A DNA stretch of 45,035 nt from an uncultured Mucilaginibacter sp. Its GTDB lineage: Bacteria; Bacteroidota; Bacteroidia; Sphingobacteriales; Sphingobacteriaceae. The stretch lies in assembly GCA_903887275.1 (NCBI GenBank), contig CAISPD010000238.1:1-45035 (forward strand). Reading direction: 5' to 3'. Each line of letters begins with the position of its first letter. Position 1 is the stretch's first letter. Below are positions 36,947 through 43,468 of the stretch, in pieces. A program made the position numbers and the translations under genes. A model generated the notes under the pieces. The model did no database searches. It was not told the origin of the DNA and saw only the letters and a program-made list of their open reading frames with translations.

Positions 36947-37729
36947 ATGCTAAACGCACCTGAATTACGCACTGTTAACGTAACCCGTTATGTAACACCC
37001 TTACGCGAGGGAGGTTCGCTGCCTGCTATTGCAGAGGCTGATGATGGGTTTTTGTATGTGCTGAAATTTCGCGGAGCAGGGCAGGGGGTTAAGGCTTTGA
37101 TCGCCGAGTTGATTGGCGGTGAGCTTGCACGGGCTTTGGGTTTTAGAGTGCCCGAGATCGTATTTGCAAATCTGGATACAGCCTTTGGGCGGTCAGAACC
37201 AGATGAAGAGATACAGGATTTGTTAAAAGGCAGCGTGGGCCTTAATCTGGCTTTGCATTATCTTTCGGGCGCGATCACATTTGATCCATCCGTTACGAAA
37301 CTCACAGCAAAGCAGGCTTCGCAGATCGTTTGGCTCGATTGCTTGCTTACCAATGTTGACCGCACTCCCCGCAATACCAATATGCTCACCTGGAACAAAG
37401 AGCTTTGGCTTATCGATCATGGGGCGGCCTTATATTTTCATCATTCCTGGGATAACTGGCAGGAGCAGGCCAAGCGACCATTTTTTCAGGTGAAAGATCA
37501 TGTATTGTTGCCCGCGGCGGCAGAATTAGAACAGGTTGATGAAGAGTTCAAAATGATATTAACACCCGAAACCATACGTGCAATAGTTGCGCTTGTGCCC
37601 GATGAATGGATCAAAACTGAATGGCATGAAAGCCCTGATGAAGTGCGCACGGTTTATTCTGGGTTTTTAGAGGCTAGAGTTGCTGCGTCAACTAATTTTG
37701 TAAAGGAGGCGCAAAATGCCCGGGACTGA
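36947..37729 (+). CDS. HipA family kinase (HipA_2-like)
   Basis: A 260-residue protein matching the short HipA-like kinase family (HipA_2). Kinase landmarks are Lys40 in FLYVLKFRGAG, Asp138 in the catalytic-loop motif LLTNVDRTPRNTN with Asn143/Asn145 as metal ligands, and Asp157 in the DFG-like LIDHGAALYFHHSW. It lacks the N-terminal HipB-interacting domain of E. coli HipA. The gene overlaps the DUF3037 gene by 14 nt, so translation is likely coupled. The substrate of this family is unknown; toxin function is not shown. Confidence 0.9.
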   Translation: MLNAPELRTVNVTRYVTPLREGGSLPAIAEADDGFLYVLKFRGAGQGVKALIAELIGGELARALGFRVPEIVFANLDTAFGRSEPDEEIQDLLKGSVGLNLALHYLSGAITFDPSVTKLTAKQASQIVWLDCLLTNVDRTPRNTNMLTWNKELWLIDHGAALYFHHSWDNWQEQAKRPFFQVKDHVLLPAAAELEQVDEEFKMILTPETIRAIVALVPDEWIKTEWHESPDEVRTVYSGFLEARVAASTNFVKEAQNARD

Positions 37730-38099
37730 ATTGTTTGAATATGCTGTTATACGCATTGTGCCTCAGGTTGAGCGAGAAGAGTTTCTGAATGTTGGTGTGA
37801 TTTTGTATTGCCCTTCAAAAAAGTTCCTCCAATGTTTGTGTTCAATTGATGAGAACAAGCTCTGTGTTTTTTCAAGCCGTGCCAATATTGACGATATCAA
37901 GGCTCATCTCCATTCCTTTGCTCAAATATGCAAAGGTACTGATGATGCGGGCCCTATAGCGCAATTGGATCTGCCTTCACGCTTTCGTTGGTTAACTGCC
38001 ACCCGAAGTACTGTCGTGCAAACATCTAAAGTACATCCGGGTCTTTGTAATGATCCGGCAAAAACGCTTGAAAAATTGTATAGTGAGCAGGTGCTGTAG
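37716..38099 (+). CDS. DUF3037 family protein
   Basis: A 127-residue protein of the DUF3037 family, starting MPGTELFEYAVIRIVPQVEREEFLNVGVILYCP. It is soluble, with no membrane or nucleic-acid motif that I can name. It begins inside the last codons of the HipA_2 kinase gene, an arrangement I associate with this family pair. It could be a partner, regulator or substrate of the kinase. Confidence 0.88.
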   Translation: MPGTELFEYAVIRIVPQVEREEFLNVGVILYCPSKKFLQCLCSIDENKLCVFSSRANIDDIKAHLHSFAQICKGTDDAGPIAQLDLPSRFRWLTATRSTVVQTSKVHPGLCNDPAKTLEKLYSEQVL

Positions 38100-38111
38100 C
38101 GGCTGAATATT

Positions 38112-38119
38112 TACCTTTG
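38112..38119 (+). promoter_or_regulatory. -7 promoter element of the small membrane gene
   Basis: TACCTTTG, a perfect TAnnTTTG, ends 18 nt before the ATG at 38138 and starts 12 nt after the DUF3037 stop. Confidence 0.45.
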
Positions 38120-38137
38120 ATCTATAAACCTGAATTA

Positions 38138-38314
38138 ATGGAAACAACTACATTTTACCGTGGTATCGTTGCTGGTTTGTTTATCCTTTCAGCAAGTTTT
38201 GTGGTTAAACATTTCTGGCCCGGTGCCGATCTGATCAATGGGTTTATGAAAGGCATGGGTATTACGCTACTGATCATGCTGCTTATAAATAAATATAAGC
38301 GTAATGCATCCTGA
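38138..38314 (+). CDS. Small membrane protein (58 aa)
   Basis: The ORF track starts at a TTG inside the -7 element; the true start is the ATG at 38138, giving METTTFYRGIVAGLFILSASF. The protein has two hydrophobic segments (IVAGLFILSASFVVKHF and GMGITLLIMLLINKY) and a basic end. The family is unknown to me. Confidence 0.65.
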   Translation: METTTFYRGIVAGLFILSASFVVKHFWPGADLINGFMKGMGITLLIMLLINKYKRNAS

Positions 38315-38341
38315 GGTAAATTTATCCGAACTATTTTCAGT

Positions 38342-38698
38342 TTAATCCATAAAAAACTGTTGCCTTACGATCTTGCCGGTTCGCACATGGTATAAAGCAA
38401 GTTCTTCCAGAGTTTTTCTTCCTTTATCTTCGATGGTATAATCGATGTAAATACGGATTGAAAAGTAATTGCCTGATATCAAAGGTTCAGAAACCTCCAC
38501 CTTGTGCAAGGTTGCTCTGGCCTGAAACTGTTTTTCCCGCTCGATCAAAGTTATCAGACCCCTGGCGTTCGGCATTATCGTATACAGCGGGTCGATACTT
38601 TCAGTTTCTTCGCCAAAAAGCTCGCGGTAGGCTTCTATAAATTTGTGCTCGCGCAGCAGTGCGACCAGGCGTTCGGCAATATATTGGATAGTTGACAT
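38342..38698 (-). CDS. SnoaL/NTF2-like domain protein
   Basis: A 118-residue cytoplasmic protein with an NTF2-like fold: a helical start (IAERLVALLREHKFIEAYRELF) and strand-rich tail (YFSIRIYIDYTIEDKGRKT, LALYHVRTGKIVRQQFFMD). SnoaL-like proteins include isomerases and many non-enzymatic binders, so no reaction is proposed. Confidence 0.85.
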   Translation of the reverse strand: MSTIQYIAERLVALLREHKFIEAYRELFGEETESIDPLYTIMPNARGLITLIEREKQFQARATLHKVEVSEPLISGNYFSIRIYIDYTIEDKGRKTLEELALYHVRTGKIVRQQFFMD

Positions 38699-38737
38699 GG
38701 TTTGTTTGATCCTATAACGCCTGATCGGGGTTTTTAT

Positions 38738-39190
38738 TTATTTCGACTTTATTTTGACGTAGGTCTCAATGATAATATGATCAATATGTAAACTATCGAT
38801 CTTCTCTACCCCACGTTGCTGAAAGGTGTCATTTTTAACCGTTAGCGTAAAATTAAAATCGTGATTTTCCCACTCCCGCTCGGTACAATATTGCAGGTGT
38901 TCTGTATAGGCATCGTTCGCCAAAGTATAAGTGCCTGAACCAGAATCATAGATGGGTTTATCTGCCTTTTGGGTATTATGAGTAAAAAAAGCAAAATGGT
39001 CGTCATTATATAATTTGATCGTTTCCAGACCATTTTTTGGTGAGGTATCAGTTGTGTCTTTTTTAACGATCGATTTACTGCTAACCAATTTCCACGAACC
39101 ATTTAAAGGTGATTCTGTACTGGCAGGTGCGGTAGGTTTGCAGGATGCCAAAGCCAATACTGCGGCAGAGATAATGAAAAAATAACGCAT
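38738..39190 (-). CDS. Lipocalin-like lipoprotein
   Basis: A 150-residue lipoprotein; the ORF track starts 25 codons too early and MRYFFIISAAVLALASC is the natural start and lipobox. The mature domain opens LNGSWKLVSSKS, a typical start for small lipocalin-like Bacteroidota lipoproteins, and ends in strands (HIIIETYVKIKSK). The family is tentative and the ligand unknown. Confidence 0.7.
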   Translation of the reverse strand: MRYFFIISAAVLALASCKPTAPASTESPLNGSWKLVSSKSIVKKDTTDTSPKNGLETIKLYNDDHFAFFTHNTQKADKPIYDSGSGTYTLANDAYTEHLQYCTEREWENHDFNFTLTVKNDTFQQRGVEKIDSLHIDHIIIETYVKIKSK

Positions 39191-39473
39191 ACAGTTTTCA
39201 GTTTTTGTGCTGTAATATCCGCATATAATTCCGGCAAGGCAAATTTTATTGTAAACCTCTGGCACGACAGAAACATAAATTCAAATGTTCAATTTTGTTT
39301 GTTCTTAATTATTTTAGGAATCTTGAAAGCTATATTTTAAATTTGAGTTTCAATTTATCCGCTGCGTCATGAAAATAGTAGCAGTCCGCATGGCATTGGT
39401 CCCCGGACTTTAATTTCCACACAACCCATTATCAGCCATGAGGCTGAGCAGTTTTCACATTAATTTTTTTTTC

Positions 39474-40886
39474 ATGACAACGTTTCAACCAGCTTCAGGT
39501 AAGCTGAAAAATATAATTACGCTCATTAAACAGTCGCTCACAGGTGGCGACCATGATTTTACCACCGGCAGTATCAGGCGCGCCGTTTTGCTATTGGCAA
39601 TCCCAATGATGCTCGAGATGGTGATGGAGTCCGTATTCGCGTTGGTCGACCTCTTTTTTGTTGGCCACCTGCCTCATAGCAGCTATGCCATACAAACCGT
39701 AGGACTGACCGAATCGGTACTGGCAATTATTTATTCACTGGCGATAAGTATGGGTATGGCTGCCACAGCAGTAGTTGCCCGCCGTATAGGCGAACAGAAT
39801 ACTGTTGAGGCTGGCAAAGCAGGTATGCAGGCAATAAGTATTGCTTTGATCATTAATCTGGTTATCGGCGCGGCTGGCTTTTATTTTGCGACAGATCTGC
39901 TCCGAATAATGGGTGCATCGCCACTAACAGTTCGCCTTGGAGCCAATTTTATGCGTATTATGATGGGCGAGAGCGTCATCATTGTTTTATTGTTTCTGAT
40001 CAACGGCATCTTCCGCGGGGCTGGTAATGCAGCTATCGCCATGCGCAGCTTGCTTATCGCTAATGTTGCAAATACTATACTTTGTCCGCTATGCATCAAT
40101 GTTTTAGGTCTCGGTTTAACAGGAGCTGCCGTAGCAACCACTGTCGGCCGCAGTTTGGGTGTCTGTTACCAGTGCTATCATTTATTTAATGGTAAGCATT
40201 TGTTAAACATACAATTTGCCTACCTCAGGCCACGATGGTTACAAATAAAAGCAATACTTAAAATTGCTTTGCCGGGCATCTTTCAGTTTATGATCTCGTC
40301 ATGCAGCTGGATATTTCTGGCACAGTTGGTTGCACGGGTTGGCGGCGAGCAAGGTTCGGCAGGGTACCAAACTGCCATCCGTATTCTCATCTTTTTTTTA
40401 CTGCCTGCATGGGGTATGAGCAATGCAGCTGCTACCCTGGTAGGGCAAAACCTCGGTGCGGGTCATGCTGAACGCGCTCAGGAAGCTGTATTTAAAACGA
40501 TGCGCTATAACGTAATATATATGGCATGTGTGACAATGATCAGCCTAGCTGCCGGAGACTTTTTAACCGGTTTTTTTACTAATGACCTTCATGTTCGGCA
40601 TGTTGCGGCCATTGCGCTGCGTATCATGAGTCCGGGCTATATCCTGTACGGTATTGCTATGGTTATGATGAGTGCTTTTAATGGGGCTGGCGATACCTGG
40701 TCTACCACTAAACTAAATTTTATCGGTTTTTGGGTATTCCAGGTTCCTTTGGCCTACCTGTTTGCACTCGGATTTCATTGGGGCACTACTGGTGTTTTTC
40801 TTGCTATCCCTATCGCTTATACTTTTATCGCAGTTTCAAGCTATCTGCTTTTTAAAATGGGGAAATGGAAAAAGGTAAAAGTTTAA
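39474..40886 (+). CDS. MATE family efflux transporter
   Basis: A multidrug/toxin extrusion transporter of about 470 residues with 12 hydrophobic helices, exporting cationic compounds in exchange for Na+ or H+ in characterised relatives. The core opens FTTGSIRRAVLLLAIPMMLEM, with LVDLFFVGHL in helix 1-2 and a second half beginning ILKIALPGIFQFMISS. The ORF track begins at ATG 39438, adding 12 residues; MTTFQPASGK from 39474 looks more likely, but both are open. The leader contains an AGTCCG/CGGACT hairpin (39383-39409). The substrate is unknown. Confidence 0.93.
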   Translation: MTTFQPASGKLKNIITLIKQSLTGGDHDFTTGSIRRAVLLLAIPMMLEMVMESVFALVDLFFVGHLPHSSYAIQTVGLTESVLAIIYSLAISMGMAATAVVARRIGEQNTVEAGKAGMQAISIALIINLVIGAAGFYFATDLLRIMGASPLTVRLGANFMRIMMGESVIIVLLFLINGIFRGAGNAAIAMRSLLIANVANTILCPLCINVLGLGLTGAAVATTVGRSLGVCYQCYHLFNGKHLLNIQFAYLRPRWLQIKAILKIALPGIFQFMISSCSWIFLAQLVARVGGEQGSAGYQTAIRILIFFLLPAWGMSNAAATLVGQNLGAGHAERAQEAVFKTMRYNVIYMACVTMISLAAGDFLTGFFTNDLHVRHVAAIALRIMSPGYILYGIAMVMMSAFNGAGDTWSTTKLNFIGFWVFQVPLAYLFALGFHWGTTGVFLAIPIAYTFIAVSSYLLFKMGKWKKVKV

Positions 40887-41089
40887 GACGAAAAAGACAG
40901 TACTTAAACGAAATATCTAAATTTTTAAATGGTTAGGCATACTTCTGTTGCAGGGTTTGAAATATGCTTTTTATTTTAGATAAGGTACCGCAAAGTGTTC
41001 ATATTCAAATAAGTGTTAATATGTCTAAAATATTTTGTGGAAAGCCAAACATTTGTTATTAACTTTATTAATAGTTAATCCCTGAACTT

Positions 41090-41473
41090 ATGAGTAAGCT
41101 GATAATGATCGACGATGATATGATGCATCACAAGGTTGCCCAGTTAATGTTACGTGAATATGGAAACATTGAAGAGGTGGTTTTGAGTACCGATGCTAAG
41201 GAAACACTCAGCTTTTTGGAACAAAATAAATCTAACACCACAAATTTGCCCGATTATATTTTTCTCGATTTGCAAATGCCGGATTACAGCGGTTGGGATT
41301 TTTTAAAGGGCTATCAGAAAATACATAACTCCCTGCGCAAGGATATCAAGTTATATATTGTTTCTTCTTCAATTGACCCTACTGATATCAAAAGGTCAGA
41401 AGAGTACAAATTTGTAGACTCCTTTGTTCAAAAGCCGCTGACCCGCGAATTTCTGCACAGCCTGGTGGCTTGA
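41090..41473 (+). CDS. Single-domain response regulator (REC only)
   Basis: A 127-residue receiver domain without an output domain. Phosphoacceptor Asp60 lies in YIFLDLQMPD, the acidic pocket is IDDD at residues 7-10, and the conserved Lys115 sits in FVQKPL. No histidine kinase is adjacent, so its partner is elsewhere or could be the hybrid kinase at 29.9 kb. A terminator-like hairpin follows. Confidence 0.93.
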   Translation: MSKLIMIDDDMMHHKVAQLMLREYGNIEEVVLSTDAKETLSFLEQNKSNTTNLPDYIFLDLQMPDYSGWDFLKGYQKIHNSLRKDIKLYIVSSSIDPTDIKRSEEYKFVDSFVQKPLTREFLHSLVA

Positions 41474-41496
41474 TTAAAGCTTATTATGCTTAAACA

Positions 41497-41522
41497 AAAA
41501 AACCGCTGTCAGGCGGTTTTAT
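41497..41522. terminator. Bidirectional terminator (response regulator / tRNA-Arg)
   Basis: AAAACCGC pairs with GCGGTTTT around a TGTCAG loop. On the minus strand it is followed by TTTTTTTG, ending tRNA-Arg; on the plus strand a shorter T-run ends the receiver gene. Confidence 0.85.
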
Positions 41523-41525
41523 AAG

Positions 41526-41597
41526 TGTTCCCGAAGAGATTCGAACTCATATCATCAGAACCGGAATCTGACATTCTATCCATTGAACTACGGGAAC
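41526..41597 (-). tRNA. tRNA-Arg (CCG)
   Basis: The minus strand folds into a 72-nt cloverleaf: acceptor GTTCCCG/CGGGAAC, anticodon stem TCAGA/TCTGA with loop TTCCGGT (anticodon CCG, reading CGG), T-loop TTCGAAT and discriminator A. One U-U mismatch lies in the T stem (ATGAG/CTCTT). CCA is not encoded. Confidence 0.92.
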
Positions 41598-41693
41598 GTA
41601 ATTCTATTGCAAATATATTATTTAGAATTTAGTGTAGGCACTGGAATCAAAACAAGCCTGATAAATCCCAAATTAGTACTTAAGTCCCGAAAA

Positions 41694-42797
41694 CTATACA
41701 TTGAATCTAAAGTGCATGATGTCCCCATCCTGCACAATATAAGTTTTGCCCTCGATAGCCAGTTTGCCAGCCTCTTTGATTGCCGCTTCTGAGCCATCGT
41801 ATTTTACATAATCTTCGTATTTGATAACCTCGGCACGGATAAAGCCTTTCTCAAAGTCGGTATGGATAACACTTGCAGCTTGTGGTGCAGTAAAACCCCT
41901 GGTGATGGTCCAGGCTCGTACTTCCTGTACCCCGGCTGTAAAGTAAGTTGCCAGGTTAAGTAACCGGTAAGCAGCTTTGATCAGCTTATTTACACCCGAT
42001 TCGGCCAGCCCCAGATCATCCAGAAACATTTGTCGTTCATCAAAACTTTCTAATTGGGCGATCTCAGATTCGATCTGCGCCGAAATGATCAATACTTCGG
42101 CATTTTCGTCTTTTACAGCAGCCTTCACTTGGTCAACATAAGCATTACCTTTGGTAACCGAAGCTTCATCAACGTTGCAAACATAAAGTACCGGTTTTGC
42201 AGTAAGCAGCCATATGTCCTGTATGTATTCCTTATCTTCTTCAGCTACCGGCGCTGTACGTGCCGATTTGCCCTCAAGCAAGTGGTTGCGGTAAATGGTC
42301 AACACATCAAAAGCCTTTTTGGCTTCTTTATCGCCACCAGTTTTTGCCATTTTCTCGATCTTGCTGATCTTTTTTTCGATCGAGTCCAGATCTTTTAGTT
42401 GCAATTCGGTATCAATGATCTCTTTATCACGAATCGGGTCAACAGAACCGTCTACGTGGATCACATTGTCGTTATCGAAACAACGCAATACGTGGATAAT
42501 AGCATTGGTAGCACGAATATTTGCCAGGAACTGGTTACCCAATCCTTCGCCTTTGCTGGCCCCTTTTACCAGTCCCGCAATATCTACGATCTCGATAACG
42601 TTAGGAACAACATTTTTAGGCTCGACAATTTCTACCAGTTTGGTCAAACGCTCATCGGGTACGGTTATTACACCCACGTTAGGCTCTATCGTACAGAACG
42701 GAAAATTTGCCGCCTGAGCCTTGGCATTTGATAAACAATTAAAAAGTGTTGATTTTCCCACATTCGGTAAACCTACTATCCCGCATTGAAGTCCCAT
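41694..42797 (-). CDS. ychF: Redox-regulated ATPase YchF
   Basis: A 367-residue Obg-family P-loop protein that binds ATP rather than GTP and associates with ribosomes. The G1 motif is GLPNVGKST, the switch region NFPFCTIEPNVGVI, and G3 DIAGLVKGASKGEG. The NVDE at G4 replaces NKxD, as expected for the ATP-specific YchF class. The C-terminus is the TGS domain (TWTITRGFTAPQAASVIHTDFEKGFIRAEV-like region). Length is normal. The upstream region holds a TATCTTTG -7 element about 100 nt before the ATG. Confidence 0.97.
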   Translation of the reverse strand: MGLQCGIVGLPNVGKSTLFNCLSNAKAQAANFPFCTIEPNVGVITVPDERLTKLVEIVEPKNVVPNVIEIVDIAGLVKGASKGEGLGNQFLANIRATNAIIHVLRCFDNDNVIHVDGSVDPIRDKEIIDTELQLKDLDSIEKKISKIEKMAKTGGDKEAKKAFDVLTIYRNHLLEGKSARTAPVAEEDKEYIQDIWLLTAKPVLYVCNVDEASVTKGNAYVDQVKAAVKDENAEVLIISAQIESEIAQLESFDERQMFLDDLGLAESGVNKLIKAAYRLLNLATYFTAGVQEVRAWTITRGFTAPQAASVIHTDFEKGFIRAEVIKYEDYVKYDGSEAAIKEAGKLAIEGKTYIVQDGDIMHFRFNV

Positions 42798-42874
42798 AGT
42801 TATTTCTTATTTTGATGCCAGCAAAAACAAATCAGCAGCCGATCTATATCCTCACACTGCCTCTTTTTGATGCG

Positions 42875-42907
42875 CTGCTATCGCTAATTCGGGCGCAAAG
42901 ATAGCAG
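42875..42907. repeat. Inverted repeat over the ychF promoter
   Basis: CTGCTATC (42875-42882) and GATAGCAG (42900-42907) form an 8-bp perfect inverted repeat with 17 nt between. The right arm overlaps the -7 element, so an operator or a leader hairpin is possible. Confidence 0.4.
42896..42903 (-). promoter_or_regulatory. -7 promoter element of ychF
   Basis: The minus strand reads TATCTTTG, a perfect TAnnTTTG, about 98 nt before the ychF ATG. No TTTG -33 was found. Confidence 0.45.
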
Positions 42908-42952
42908 AAAAATGCAGTCTTGCAGTCTTGGGTGTTCCAATTTGCCCTAAAA

Positions 42953-42982
42953 CAAAAAACCCCGCCACTGGCAGGGATTTTT
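42953..42982 (-). terminator. Terminator of the DUF3276 gene
   Basis: On the minus strand, CCCTGCC pairs with GGCGGGG around an AGT loop (one T-G pair), followed by TTTTTTG. It separates the DUF3276 gene from ychF. Confidence 0.8.
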
Positions 42983-43003
42983 AAGTTTATAGTTTAGTTT
43001 GAA

Positions 43004-43339
43004 TTAAATGTCGAATGAAAAATCGTCGTCATCGGCAACGGTTTTGGCAACTTCAGGAGCTTCGCTAAATTCATAACGCTTTTCAACTACTTCCTGGTTA
43101 GCTTTAATATAGTCAACCGTTTCTTTCAGGCCTTCGGCAAATTTTTCGAAATCTTCTTTATAAAGGAAAATTTTGTGCTTGATAAATACGCCGTCTTCGA
43201 GCCTCTTTTTACTTTCTGTAATGGTAATATAATAGTCATTTGATCGTGTCGCTTTCACATCAAAAAAATAAGTCCGCTTACCGGCTCTTACCTTTTTTGA
43301 ATGTACTTCCTCACGTTCCCTGTTTTCAAAATCACCCAT
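43004..43339 (-). CDS. DUF3276 / PUR-alpha-like nucleic-acid-binding protein
   Basis: A 111-residue protein of the DUF3276 family, related to the PUR repeat that binds single-stranded DNA or RNA. The core is VRAGKRTYFFDVKATRSNDYYITITESKK, followed by HKIFLYKEDFEKFAEGLKETVDYI and an acidic C-terminal tail (VADDDDFSFDI). It is common in Bacteroidota; the cellular target is not known to me. It is monocistronic, closed by its own terminator. Confidence 0.92.
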   Translation of the reverse strand: MGDFENREREEVHSKKVRAGKRTYFFDVKATRSNDYYITITESKKRLEDGVFIKHKIFLYKEDFEKFAEGLKETVDYIKANQEVVEKRYEFSEAPEVAKTVADDDDFSFDI

Positions 43340-43468
43340 GTTAATAAATTGTAATTAGTTTTTGATCGGCATAAATATAAATAAATTTTCAAAGTACAAG
43401 TATTAAAAACTATATTGTTAGTGGTTTTTGAAACAATAAGGCATATTTTTTTGTGTATTAGTTAAAAA

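Noticed and set aside
36947-37729. Classical HipBA toxin-antitoxin operon
   Set aside because: There is no HipB-type helix-turn-helix gene, and the kinase lacks the N-terminal HipA domain.
39361-39440. Guanidine or other known riboswitch before the MATE gene
   Set aside because: I could not find the conserved core of guanidine, fluoride or other familiar classes; only a simple hairpin remains.
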